Assembly (NCBI RefSeq): GCF_000284515.1
Contig: NC_017668.1
Coordinates: 3,534,001 to 3,598,000 of the forward strand
Length of the DNA stretch: 64,000 bases
Source: Halobacillus halophilus DSM 2266
GTDB lineage: Bacteria; Bacillota; Bacilli; Bacillales; Halobacillaceae
Direction of reading: 5' to 3'
The translations under genes and the position numbers were made by a program. Position 1 is the first letter of the stretch; each line of letters opens with the position of its first letter. The notes beneath the pieces were generated by a model. It made no database searches and was not told the DNA's origin. It saw only the letters and a list, made by a program, of their open reading frames with translations. Shown one piece after another: positions 49,507 through 58,312 of the stretch.

Positions 49507-51564
49507 ATGATTCTTTTTATACGAACGACATACCGCTGGTCAAAGCGAGCGCTCAAATGGACATTGATCGGCCTTGTGTTAACAGGAGCCGGATTTTTGT
49601 TTGTCTTAGGATTCGCCATTACCCAGGGCCCCCCTTCTTTAATGACCGAACAGAATACGGTTTATTATAGTCAGGGAGAGAATATTATTGGGGAAGATCA
49701 TGGAGCGGAAGAACGATACTGGATTACCGTAGATGAAATGCCGGATGCCATTAAAGAAGCGACGATCGCTATTGAGGACCGTCGATTTTACGATCATTTC
49801 GGCTTTGATTTCAAGCGGATAGCTGGTGCTGCTTTAACCGACCTTAAACAAATGAGCATGGTGGAAGGCGCGAGCACCATTACTCAGCAGTACGCTCGTA
49901 ATCTTTATTTATCACATGATAAAACATGGAAGAGAAAAATCCAAGAGGCTCTCTATGCCCTCAGACTGGAGATCTTTTATAATAAAGATGAAATTCTGGA
50001 AGGCTACTTAAACACGATCTACTATGGTCATGGAGCCTATGGAATTGAAGCAGCGAGCCGTTATTACTTTAATAAAAACGCAGAAGAATTAACGCTGACG
50101 GAAGCCTCTATGCTTGCAGGCGTCCCGAAAGGTCCCAGCTATTATTCTCCTCTGAACAATGAAGAGAACGCGGCCTCACGCCAAAAATTGATCTTGGGGG
50201 AAATGGAGAAAAGCGGCTTTATTACTTCTTCTGAAAAAAATGAAGCAGTAGAAGCGAGTCTTGTCTACTCGGAGCACTCTGACAGCTCCGACAAAGAAGC
50301 TGCTCCATACTTTCAGGACCAAGTCGTCGCAGAGGCTGCCAGAATTCTAGATATTTCGGCAGAAGAAGTTAAAACAGGCGGTTATCACATTCATACGACG
50401 CTCATAGAAGATCATCAGAAGACTCTAGAAAAACAGATTGACCGCCATATTTCAGCAGAGGAAGATATCCAAATCGCCGCTGCTATTATGAATAGTCATA
50501 ACGGTGCCATTACCGCGCTGATCGGCGGCCGCGATTATGAAACCAGTGCTTATAATCGAGCTACACAGGCTAAGCGTCAGGTGGGATCGACTATAAAACC
50601 ATTTCTATATTACGCGGCGCTTGCAGAAGGCTACTCACCGGTCACTATGATCGAAAGTAAACCGACCGATTTTCAGATAGGAGATAACGGAAAAGTCTAC
50701 AGTCCAACCAACTTTGGAGACCAGTATGCGGACAAACCGATTACAATGGCCCAGGCACTGGCGGTTTCTGACAATATTTATGCTGTAGCCACCAACATGG
50801 ATATTGGGCCCGAGAAGCTGGTAAATACACTGGACACATTTGGAATCTCGAGTCGTGCTAAGCCTGTCCCTTCTCTTGCCCTTGGTTCTACCTCTATTTC
50901 TCTTTATGAAATGATGAGTGCCTACGGGAAAATGGTGAAAGGCTCTGAATCTCTTGAAGGACACACCATTGAGAAAATTACAGACCGTCACGAAAATATA
51001 CTTTTTGAATATCAGCCCGTTTTTAATAAAGAGAAAGAAATTGACCCGAACCGTGCCTTTACGATTACTCACATGATGACAGGGATGTTTGACTCTTCTC
51101 TTGATGGATATGCGTCTGTTACGGGCACTCCTATTAAAGGAAAACTAACTCGTATGTACGGCGGAAAATCTGGTACGACGGATTATGACAGCTGGATGAT
51201 TGGCTTTAGTCCTCAATTTGTATCAGGGGTTTGGGTTGGCCATGATGAAGGCGGTAGAAAACTTGAAACATTCAACGAAAGAAGATATGCCAAAGCTGTT
51301 TGGGCAGACACCATGGAGTCGATTCATGAACCACTACCATCTGCAGCGTTTATTCCAACCCCGGATGTAAAAGGGGTTTATATTGATCCGGAAACTGGAC
51401 ACAGGTCCGGTCCTAATTGCCCGAAAGAACGTCTCATGTATATGGAAAAAAGCGATATTCCAAAAGAAGTTTGCGGTGGCGATGAGGATAAGAACAAAGA
51501 AGAGATCGAAAATGAGTTTAAAAATGATCCATGGTTCAAAGATGTAGTAGACTGGTTCTTTTAA
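49507..51564 (+). CDS. pbpG: Class A penicillin-binding protein (PbpG / PBP2d-like)
   Basis: Bifunctional murein synthase for the spore germ-cell wall. 685 residues: short cytoplasmic start, one membrane helix (about 18-40), GT51 glycosyltransferase domain with AIEDRRFYDHFGFD, GASTITQQYARNLYLS and EGYLNTIYYGHGAYGIEAAS, then transpeptidase domain with SxxK in VGSTIKPFLYY, SxN in AVSDNIYAV and KSGTT in YGGKSGTTDYDSW. It is next to speE, the B. subtilis pbpG position. The ATG at 49507 follows GGGAG by 9 bases. Confidence 0.94.
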   Translation: MILFIRTTYRWSKRALKWTLIGLVLTGAGFLFVLGFAITQGPPSLMTEQNTVYYSQGENIIGEDHGAEERYWITVDEMPDAIKEATIAIEDRRFYDHFGFDFKRIAGAALTDLKQMSMVEGASTITQQYARNLYLSHDKTWKRKIQEALYALRLEIFYNKDEILEGYLNTIYYGHGAYGIEAASRYYFNKNAEELTLTEASMLAGVPKGPSYYSPLNNEENAASRQKLILGEMEKSGFITSSEKNEAVEASLVYSEHSDSSDKEAAPYFQDQVVAEAARILDISAEEVKTGGYHIHTTLIEDHQKTLEKQIDRHISAEEDIQIAAAIMNSHNGAITALIGGRDYETSAYNRATQAKRQVGSTIKPFLYYAALAEGYSPVTMIESKPTDFQIGDNGKVYSPTNFGDQYADKPITMAQALAVSDNIYAVATNMDIGPEKLVNTLDTFGISSRAKPVPSLALGSTSISLYEMMSAYGKMVKGSESLEGHTIEKITDRHENILFEYQPVFNKEKEIDPNRAFTITHMMTGMFDSSLDGYASVTGTPIKGKLTRMYGGKSGTTDYDSWMIGFSPQFVSGVWVGHDEGGRKLETFNERRYAKAVWADTMESIHEPLPSAAFIPTPDVKGVYIDPETGHRSGPNCPKERLMYMEKSDIPKEVCGGDEDKNKEEIENEFKNDPWFKDVVDWFF

Positions 51565-51602
51565 ATGAGGGGTTTGCATGAAAGACTTAAAAAAAGACAA
51601 AG

Positions 51603-51631
51603 AAAACGACCGGCGGCAACCCGGTCGTTTT
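51603..51631 (+). terminator. Terminator after pbpG
   Basis: AAAACGACCGG and CCGGTCGTTTT form a perfect 11-bp stem with a 7-base loop, followed by CCTTGTCC. It lies about 40 bp past the pbpG stop. Confidence 0.8.
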
Positions 51632-51758
51632 CCTTGTCCTAGTAAATACATGTATAACCATGTGTTACTAAATATATTACCCATTCTGCCAGTACGTCAA
51701 GATTCCGAGTACCCTTTCGACCATTTTTTAGTGAACATTTTGTGAACGAATTATTCAC

Positions 51759-52100
51759 CTAAATAATTGAAACATCGGTAAGGTCATCCAGTGAAATTTG
51801 AACGTTTTCTTTTGTTTCCCAGTGCACCCCATAAACTTTGCGTTTCAGTTTATGAATGTACTCCATTTTCATTGGAATCTCTTCATAGTCAAAACCATTA
51901 TGGATTTTGACCCGTACCGTCAGATCGTCGTTCAAAGCCCGCTGCAGTAAAAAATCAATCTCGATGGCTTTCTGTTCATCAATAATCCCTTTCTCTACCC
52001 GCTCATCTTCCTTCCATAATTTCCTTATCATCTCTACATGCTCCGGGAGCATTAACGATGTCCACTTAATTGTACCCCGGTCCCGATTGCGGCTATCCAT
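51759..52100 (-). CDS. YolD-like protein
   Basis: 113 residues. The pattern MDSRNRDRGTIKWTSLMLPE followed by HVEMIRKLW, then strands LTVRVKIHNGF and YEEIPMKMEYIHKLKRK, matches the YolD family. YolD proteins usually sit beside a Y-family DNA polymerase (UvrX/DinB type) and are SOS-linked. No polymerase gene is adjacent here; the neighbours are pbpG and repeat copy C. AAGGAG lies 11 bases before the ATG. I see no clear LexA box in the 100 bp upstream. Confidence 0.82.
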   Translation of the reverse strand: MDSRNRDRGTIKWTSLMLPEHVEMIRKLWKEDERVEKGIIDEQKAIEIDFLLQRALNDDLTVRVKIHNGFDYEEIPMKMEYIHKLKRKVYGVHWETKENVQISLDDLTDVSII

Positions 52101-52539
52101 AGTTGATCAACTCCTTAATACGAACATTTGTTCTTATTGTAGCACAAAAACACCTTTCGTAAACTGGAATTTACAGGATAGTCAATTTTTAAGTCTGTTA
52201 CGGCAAGCTTCCTTAACTATAAGATTTGTTCCGTTACGTTTTCTTAGTGACTTGGGAAAGTGACTCTCCAACACCATCTCGAAATCGAGTCTTTAACAAT
52301 AGGGCCGGATTGTGTAAGACTCAGTTCGAGATATTGTGTGGAGAGCTCGAAATCCTTTACGTAAATGCCTTCATATGAGGAAGGATAACCTATATGATCA
52401 ACGATAAATACCGCGTCTATACAGGGTATTAACGCCGCTGTCGAAGCATTTAAGACGATTTTTAGGTTCTCACTTTTTTTCTGGAAGGGTCCGTTCGCAA
52501 CATTATAGTTGGGTTGGTGGGGAAATGGCGAGACTCCCA

Positions 52540-52747
52540 GTTTAAAAGCGGAAGCACCTTGGTCAGCGGCGTATGGACTGGACTGAACTGGCGGAGATAA
52601 AGAAAACACGAAGAGCGGAGCGATTCGATGTTGCCTTATCGTACAGAAGTGAGGGAAGTCTCACTAGACGCTAGGTGCTGGAGCTGGATAGCTCTCCGTG
52701 ACGTTTAGGCGTTGATTTATTACTCCCTCCTTATCAATTGTAAGAAC
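52540..52747 (+). repeat. Nested module R2 in copy C (208 bp)
   Basis: Starts GTTTAAAAGCGG and ends GTAAGAAC. It splits the palindrome centre CCCATGGGAG that is intact in copies A, B and D, so copy C is a filled site and the others are empty sites. Copy A carries R2 inverted at another place. Confidence 0.75.
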
Positions 52748-52814
52748 GGGAGAAGGAACTAGGTGAGATCCCGCAGGGAGTGCAACGAGCGAGGAAGCTC
52801 ATGGCAAAAAGGAG

Positions 52815-52874
52815 GATCGACTAAAGTCGCCACGTCCTGTGGCAACGTCGATCGACCCTACGTCGTGTAGGGCC
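52815..52874. repeat. Nested module R4 in copy C
   Basis: Inverted counterpart of 26887-26945, with CGCCACGTCCTGTGGCAACG conserved between the two. It again sits inside the arm that precedes the GGAAAG end of the palindrome. Confidence 0.65.
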
Positions 52875-52920
52875 ATAGGAAAGTGTTCAAGTGTGGAATC
52901 ACCCCTATAGACACGAACAG

Positions 52921-52977
52921 CATAAGCCGAGCATCAAAAGGACGGTGGTCTTGCCGTCCGTTGATGAACGGCTTATG
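52921..52977. repeat. Long hairpin module inside copy C
   Basis: CATAAGCCG pairs with CGGCTTATG, GCATCAA with TTGATG, and GGACGG with CCGTCC, giving an imperfect stem of more than 20 bp. Flanking AGACAC and GTGTCT extend it. Found only in copy C. Confidence 0.65.
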
Positions 52978-53152
52978 TCTCGAGTGTCTGGGTAATGGAA
53001 CAAGACGAGTTATTCCCCCACCAGCCCTTCTCCTTTTAACGTAACGGATCCAATTTATCTCGAACCTGAGTCTTACACAAACGGGAGCTTATCTGGAAGG
53101 CTTACTATTACGATAAACCCTTTAATATAGAATTATAAAATAAGGCAGTAAA

Positions 53153-53179
53153 AAAGCACTTTCTCTGAGGAAAGTGCTT
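53153..53179 (-). terminator. Terminator after ywhD
   Basis: AAAGCACTTTC and GAAAGTGCTTT form a perfect 11-bp stem with a 6-base loop, with TTTTAC following on the minus strand, 12 bp past the ywhD stop. Confidence 0.85.
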
Positions 53180-53190
53180 TGTCTTATGAT

Positions 53191-53733
53191 TTACTGGACA
53201 CCGAGGGAGTCTTTTAGTTCCTGGTTTGTATTTTCCCATAGTTCGGGCTTAAATTCACGGAGATACTCACCAAGAATCGTCCTTGACTTTTCATCCATAT
53301 GGTCGACAACAAATTTTCCTTTTAAGGACTTGTCCATATGGTTCACATGCTCGGGCATCAGCTTATAGCCTCGTTTAATAGAACGATCGACGACGATTTC
53401 ACTGCCAGCTACTCCATAGTAGCTTGGCTTTCCTGCCTGATTATCCACCGTAACCCAGACGATCCAGTACAATAAACCATTCGCTACTACTTCACGATCC
53501 GTAATAAACTTCACCCGCTTCTCAACCGCGCTGCGGGCATGCAGAGCCCCCATATCAACAAAGGCCTTCTCTTCATTCGGATCCACGATAACCGGGGTCA
53601 TATTCTCAAGGCTGATGGAGCCTACACCATAACCACCATGACCATCCGTGGAGTCGTCCTTAATAATCGTGAACTGCTTCTTCTTTTTATCGCTTTTCTC
53701 ATCATTATTTTTAAATTGATCAAATTCTTTCAT
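53191..53733 (-). CDS. ywhD: YwhD family protein
   Basis: 180 residues. Conserved Bacillaceae family of unknown function. Typical segments: FTIIKDDSTDGHGGYGVG, LENMTPVIVDP, LHARSAVEKRVKFI, LYWIVWVTVDN and MPEHVNHMDKSLKGKFVVD. Soluble, with a charged N terminus (KSDKKKKQ). The position between pbpG and ywgA matches B. subtilis. AGGAGG lies upstream of the ATG at 53733. Confidence 0.92.
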   Translation of the reverse strand: MKEFDQFKNNDEKSDKKKKQFTIIKDDSTDGHGGYGVGSISLENMTPVIVDPNEEKAFVDMGALHARSAVEKRVKFITDREVVANGLLYWIVWVTVDNQAGKPSYYGVAGSEIVVDRSIKRGYKLMPEHVNHMDKSLKGKFVVDHMDEKSRTILGEYLREFKPELWENTNQELKDSLGVQ

Positions 53734-54143
53734 GACAAACTGAACCTCCTCTAGACGTGACTGATTTTTCCCTATTTTAACATAGAATCCACTCTATGTT
53801 TTACCATAAGGATTTATATACACCAGACTCCGCCTCTGTTAGTTCATCGAAGCTTTTTATATGACGTTTTGACGCTGAAATAATTAATTCTTAAATGGGA
53901 TAGGGTAGGTCCTAATGAGCTTGGAAATACTCCGTTTCGTAAACTATGCCCCCATCTAGTTAGATTAAAACGCTTGTTAAGGAAGAGTTTAACACTCGAC
54001 TTCTACAATTTTTTTCACTGGATAACGTAATGGTCCTCAAAGCCACTCTCCTTTTTCCGGCAGTTTTCCCCCCTATATTATACCCTTAATCAAACGCTTG
54101 TTTAATACCTTTACTTCCCTTTTATAACGCCTTTAGTGGGCCT
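53734..54143. other. Intergenic region permease to ywhD
   Basis: 410 bp, AT-rich. It contains the ywhD ribosome site and presumably its promoter. AAACGCTTGTT-like words occur twice (about 53969 and 54092). No clear terminator for the permease gene and no ORF were found. Confidence 0.4.
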
Positions 54144-56129
54144 CTAAGAGGAACGATGTTCGCTTTTTATAAAGACAAACCTCTCAGCTGAAGGATCATC
54201 CACTCGCCTACTTGCAGGTTTCCTTTTATGGAAAAGCCTCTTCCACCCCATTGGGTTAGAAACGGGGATACCTACCCGTTTCTCCTGAACTTCCTGGATT
54301 CCTTGAATAATGAGCTGCATAGACAGAATAATCCCCATAAAACAAAGAAGGGCGGGAATAATAAACCACCATCTCCCCGTCATTAAAGAGTCTTTCGCTG
54401 CTCCAATCAACCCGGACCATTCATACGTAGTACTCGTCGGTGGATCAGCCTGCATGGGAGAATAATCTACATTCGTCCCTCCAAAATAAATATTAAAAAC
54501 ACCTAGATGGATAAAGATCAGCAGCGTCTGAATAAACTGCTGTCCAAACACAATGCCCATCCGTGCGCTCAAATGTGGAAGCAGATGCTTCCAAAGTAAA
54601 TGAAGCGAACTACCCCCAAGGACCTTCGTACTAACTACATATTCCTCCTGCATTAAAAGCTTCATTTCGCTGCCAAAGAGCGTAACAATCAAAGGTACAG
54701 CAAGTAGAACCAAAATCAATCCTTGATAGATAATCCGTTCCGTCTGAGTAGTGGTAAAACCGCCTGGCGACATCCATAAGACTGGGGTCAATAGCATGAA
54801 TGCAATAATGGTCATAGGCAGAAAATGCATACCGTCCACTATTTTTTCTACACTACGCTGAATTCGGGAATGTAGAAAGAATGTATATGGAATGGCTAAT
54901 AAAAATCCAATACTCATCCTTAAAAAGGCTATAGCGAGAGCAAATATAATCGTATATTTTGCTCCCACGAGTAACTGATCGAAAATACTGTAACCGAGTG
55001 CATCCGTTCCGAGAAATATATACTCAGGCGAGTGAGGAGCAGCGCTTACCAGCCGTCCTTCCTCATTCGTAATATGATAAAACTTATCTACTAAAGGATC
55101 CGCCATGATACTATAAACCATACTCACACAGACCGTCCCCGAAATGATCATAAATCCAATTAGAAATTTCAGGTTTTTAAAATGTTCCCCTATCGTTGCG
55201 AAAGTCTGCTTCAGCCATTTCCCACCTGGTTTCATGTTGAAATCACCTATGAAACGATTCATGCTCAAGCTGGTCTCTTTAGACACCTTATGATCCTTGA
55301 AGATAAACAGCTCCGTTCCCTGATACATGATAAAAAAAGGGGTGAAGATCATAAATAGTATCATAGCCGAGACGATTGGCCTAAAATCCCCCCTAAACAA
55401 ACTGGTGATCCCATTCATATTAAAAATATATTCAATGATCAACAGACTTGATAAAGATCCCCAGAGGATGATCTTGGAATGAAAGAATAGACTTTTTACA
55501 ATATTTCTTGTCACATGTACATTAAGAATTACAGCTTTCTCCAACCCTTTACTCTTAGCCATCTGCACATAAGACTTTGCCATCTCCTCATCCATAAGTA
55601 TAAGAATGATTTTGTACATCGTAACTAAAGGTAATACTGCAATGGCAATAATAGGCAGAATATACACCTTATCCTGACCTAGAGCCGTAAAAGAGACAAT
55701 CTGAATATCTGTTTGTTTATAGAACCATACAACGAAGAGCTGTAAACAAAAAGCGAGTAATAAATCAGGTACAGCTTCTAAAACGTTCAGGAGTCTTCCG
55801 ATGATCAATTTTGCCCACCCAGGGAGAAACATGGTTCCGAGGGCCAATAAAAAAGCCAGGCCAATCCCAAGGAGAAGACCTCCAACGAAAACAGTCATAG
55901 AGTATTGATAAGGCTCCCACAGAAACTCAAGCAGCGGTTCCGGACGATCTTTATACATGTACACCCATTCAGCGGGATTAAAAATTGCAGCGACCAGTTG
56001 CTGAAGTTCCAAAAAGTAATGAGATACATCAAAAAAACTTCCACCACTGAATAAAGCCGGGGACGCGCTAATGAACAAAATGCCTGCCAGTCCCATTATG
56101 TAATAGACCACGAACTTAACGATTTTCAT
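54144..56129 (-). CDS. Fused OppB-OppC-like ABC transporter permease, orphan
   Basis: One 661-residue polypeptide with two permease halves. The N half (about 1-275) has an ABC EAA-like loop at MAKSYVQMAKSKGLEKAVIL. The C half (about 310-630) is OppC-like: FLGTDALGYSIFDQLLVGAK resembles the GTDxxGRDVFSRLLYGAR signature, and its EAA loop is STKVLGGSSLHLLWKHLLPH. More than ten membrane helices in all. Oligopeptide-type permeases are normally two separate proteins next to ATPases and a binding protein; none is adjacent here. The neighbours are ywhD and ywgA. Confidence 0.8.
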   Translation of the reverse strand: MKIVKFVVYYIMGLAGILFISASPALFSGGSFFDVSHYFLELQQLVAAIFNPAEWVYMYKDRPEPLLEFLWEPYQYSMTVFVGGLLLGIGLAFLLALGTMFLPGWAKLIIGRLLNVLEAVPDLLLAFCLQLFVVWFYKQTDIQIVSFTALGQDKVYILPIIAIAVLPLVTMYKIILILMDEEMAKSYVQMAKSKGLEKAVILNVHVTRNIVKSLFFHSKIILWGSLSSLLIIEYIFNMNGITSLFRGDFRPIVSAMILFMIFTPFFIMYQGTELFIFKDHKVSKETSLSMNRFIGDFNMKPGGKWLKQTFATIGEHFKNLKFLIGFMIISGTVCVSMVYSIMADPLVDKFYHITNEEGRLVSAAPHSPEYIFLGTDALGYSIFDQLLVGAKYTIIFALAIAFLRMSIGFLLAIPYTFFLHSRIQRSVEKIVDGMHFLPMTIIAFMLLTPVLWMSPGGFTTTQTERIIYQGLILVLLAVPLIVTLFGSEMKLLMQEEYVVSTKVLGGSSLHLLWKHLLPHLSARMGIVFGQQFIQTLLIFIHLGVFNIYFGGTNVDYSPMQADPPTSTTYEWSGLIGAAKDSLMTGRWWFIIPALLCFMGIILSMQLIIQGIQEVQEKRVGIPVSNPMGWKRLFHKRKPASRRVDDPSAERFVFIKSEHRSS

Positions 56130-56211
56130 ACACTTCCCTCCCCATACTAATTATTCTCATCCATGATCTCAGATAAATTATAAAAATAATCAAAAAATAA
56201 TGAATAAAAAA

Positions 56212-56236
56212 AGATATACTGACGTACAGTATATCT
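56212..56236 (-). terminator. Terminator after ywgA
   Basis: AGATATACTG and CAGTATATCT form a perfect 10-bp stem with a 5-base loop, followed by TTTTTTTATTC on the minus strand. Confidence 0.85.
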
Positions 56237-56252
56237 CTTCCTATCAATCATA

Positions 56253-56753
56253 CTAATGAATCCCTCGTAATTTTTCAATAAATTCCCATCCATCCTGGAT
56301 GTCTTCCTCTGTGTAATTCTGAGTACTTTTTACGGCGTAAACTTTTTCAGTGATTTCTTCACGAGGCAGATCCTCAAAGAAGAGCATCGTAGAGACCAAC
56401 TCCAGAAATCGGGAACTTCTACCGTTCATTTCGCGGATATGGTCATGCAACGGAGGCAGATCCATTTCATAATGATTTAGAAATTCACGTCCGCTTTCCG
56501 TAATCTCATAGCGGTACTGATAGTAATTTTTCTTTTCTTCTCTTTCCTCACTGATAAATCCAAGGTTACACATTTCCTCAATTCTAAGCGTTAATTCCTC
56601 TGAATAGGGTCCGTAAAAATGAAACTGATAGCGCTCTTCAAATGGAACCTCACACTTTTTAAGTATGTAGATCATTTTCTGCAGTTTTTTACGACCTACG
56701 ATCTCATCCGTACTTGAGAAGAATTGCATCAGCTTCGCATGATTTTCCAACAT
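56253..56753 (-). CDS. ywgA: YwgA family protein
   Basis: 166 residues. The N-terminal part looks like a winged-helix domain: KLMQFFSSTDEIVGRKKLQK, FYGPYSEELTLRIEEMCNLG, then ITESGREFLNHYE. This is the YwgA pattern, a Firmicute family of unknown function usually next to the HD protein YwfO. It starts 13 bp after the ywfO stop, so the pair is cotranscribed. Confidence 0.9.
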   Translation of the reverse strand: MLENHAKLMQFFSSTDEIVGRKKLQKMIYILKKCEVPFEERYQFHFYGPYSEELTLRIEEMCNLGFISEEREEKKNYYQYRYEITESGREFLNHYEMDLPPLHDHIREMNGRSSRFLELVSTMLFFEDLPREEITEKVYAVKSTQNYTEEDIQDGWEFIEKLRGIH

Positions 56754-56766
56754 GGAGCTTCACTCC

Positions 56767-58062
56767 TTATCCATACAATATTTCCATAATCCGCTTCTTC
56801 GTCTTACTACGATTGGACATTTCCTCCAGGCGGTCCAGAGGAATATATAGTTTATGATCTGTCCGCTTTTTGCCTGAAATGGCCTCGACAATATCAGAAA
56901 GCCGGGACAACTCTCTTAATTCCTGACTGGGCTGCAGCAGATGGATTGGCAGTCGTTCTTCCTCTTCACCCGGACGGTAAAAGTCGTAAGGAAGATCAGA
57001 ACTTGAATCTACCACCAAATAGTAATCCGGATTCAGCCCTGCTTTAGAAAATAATTTATACAGTTCCATCCATTGGTTCATCTGAGAATTAGGATTGAAC
57101 TCAATATATTTAAACAACCGGCGGTTAACAAATCGGTCACATAAATCACTCAGAACCGGGTCGTCTTCTTCCATCCATGTTTGGAAGTAATACAGCGTTA
57201 CAGCTTCATCAAGTGCTAAGTACTCCTTGAGTGTTGGCTGTCCCGTAAAGAAAGAAAAGAAATGAGTCGGTTTCAGCTTGAACGTATAGCCGGATTCATA
57301 AAGTTCTTTCGCTCTATGAAGAATTTTAGATAGAATAACCTCAGCGCTCCGCGTCACAGGGTGGAAATAGACCTGCCAGTACATTTGGTAACGGCTCATG
57401 ATATAGTCTTCTACCGCATGCATACCGCTCTCTTTCACAACAACCTGATCTTCCATCGGACGCATGACCCGCAATATCCTCTCCATATCAAAGTGACCAT
57501 AGCTTACTCCTGTAAAATAAGCATCCCGCTGCAAGTAATCCATACGATCAGCATCAATCTGACTGGAAATCAAGCTGACAACCAGTTTATTAGTGTACGT
57601 TTTATTTATCACGTCAGCCACTTTCTTAGGGAACCCTTCTTCTACCTGGTTCAGAATCTTATTCACTTCCGTATCTCCGAGTAAAATCTTTTGGGTATAA
57701 TCTTCATGATCCAGTTTAAAAACCTTTTCGAAAGAATGAGAGAACGGCCCATGGCCCAGATCATGAAGCAAAGCTGCACAGAGGCAAAGCAGCCGTTCTT
57801 CGCCGTCCCAGTTCGGCCTGTCCTTAAAGTTTTCTATAATTCGGCGAACTATTTCGTAAACACCTAATGAATGGTTAAAACGACTATGCTCTGCCCCGTG
57901 GAATGTTAAATACGACGTCCCCAGCTGTTTAATTCGTCTTAACCGCTGAAATTCCGATGTTCCGATTAAATCCCAGATCACCCGGTCCCGCACGTGGACA
58001 TAGCGATGGACGGGGTCCTTAAAAACCTTCTCTTCACTTAATTTCTCATCACGATAGTCCAT
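56767..58062 (-). CDS. ywfO: HD-domain phosphohydrolase YwfO (SAMHD1-like)
   Basis: 431 residues. HD metal motif: HSRFNHSLGVYEI (first His), LLHDLGHGPFSHSFE (HD), and SSQIDADRMDYLQRDAYFTG (final Asp), the set found in dNTP triphosphohydrolases of the SAMHD1/YwfO group. The opening KVFKDPVHRYVHV is also typical. It should hydrolyse dNTPs (family-based). A hairpin with a T-run lies in its upstream region. Divergent from lipL. Confidence 0.92.
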   Translation of the reverse strand: MDYRDEKLSEEKVFKDPVHRYVHVRDRVIWDLIGTSEFQRLRRIKQLGTSYLTFHGAEHSRFNHSLGVYEIVRRIIENFKDRPNWDGEERLLCLCAALLHDLGHGPFSHSFEKVFKLDHEDYTQKILLGDTEVNKILNQVEEGFPKKVADVINKTYTNKLVVSLISSQIDADRMDYLQRDAYFTGVSYGHFDMERILRVMRPMEDQVVVKESGMHAVEDYIMSRYQMYWQVYFHPVTRSAEVILSKILHRAKELYESGYTFKLKPTHFFSFFTGQPTLKEYLALDEAVTLYYFQTWMEEDDPVLSDLCDRFVNRRLFKYIEFNPNSQMNQWMELYKLFSKAGLNPDYYLVVDSSSDLPYDFYRPGEEEERLPIHLLQPSQELRELSRLSDIVEAISGKKRTDHKLYIPLDRLEEMSNRSKTKKRIMEILYG

Positions 58063-58143
58063 CAGTTGTTCCTTTCTTCACGACATTTTTAACTATTATA
58101 TACCTTTCTTTATGACAAAAAAACATCTTGACAGACAAAAAAT

Positions 58144-58169
58144 GACAGGGGAACTCTTTTACTCCTGTC
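58144..58169 (-). terminator. Hairpin with T-run upstream of ywfO
   Basis: GACAGG and CCTGTC pair with two further inner pairs, and ATTTTTTG follows on the minus strand. It lies between two divergent genes, oriented toward ywfO, so it would act as a leader terminator of ywfO or block stray transcription. Confidence 0.5.
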
Positions 58170-58270
58170 TTTAAAGGCTTCAAGAAAATCAAACATTTTT
58201 TAGCAGGTACTTCTTAATCCTTTGAAGATTTTACAGCCGTTGCGCCATTCATGCAACAGGTTTCTTCTGC

Positions 58271-58276
58271 TATAAT
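58271..58276 (+). promoter_or_regulatory. -10 box of lipL promoter
   Basis: TATAAT about 37 bp upstream of the lipL ATG. TTCATG 17 bases earlier is only a weak -35. Confidence 0.5.
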
Positions 58277-58312
58277 GAAGAATGGTGATTGCATAAAAAG
58301 GAGTACAGCTTT

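Larger units (their letters stand above)
52315..53075. repeat. Mosaic inverted-repeat element, copy C (761 bp)
   Basis: Bounded by TAAGACTCAGTTCGAGATA and TATCTCGAACCTGAGTCTTA. A separate end fragment (about 52275-52296, TCTCGAAATCGAGTCTTTAAC) abuts its left side, as if a second copy had been cut away. It holds modules R2 (52540-52747), R4 (52815-52874) and a long hairpin (52921-52977). The flanking stretches 52101-52274 and 53076-53150 show nothing else. Confidence 0.8.

Noticed and set aside
52244-52609. 121-codon minus-strand frame
   Set aside because: It runs across the left end of repeat copy C and into module R2, with no ribosome site and no conserved counterpart in copy A.
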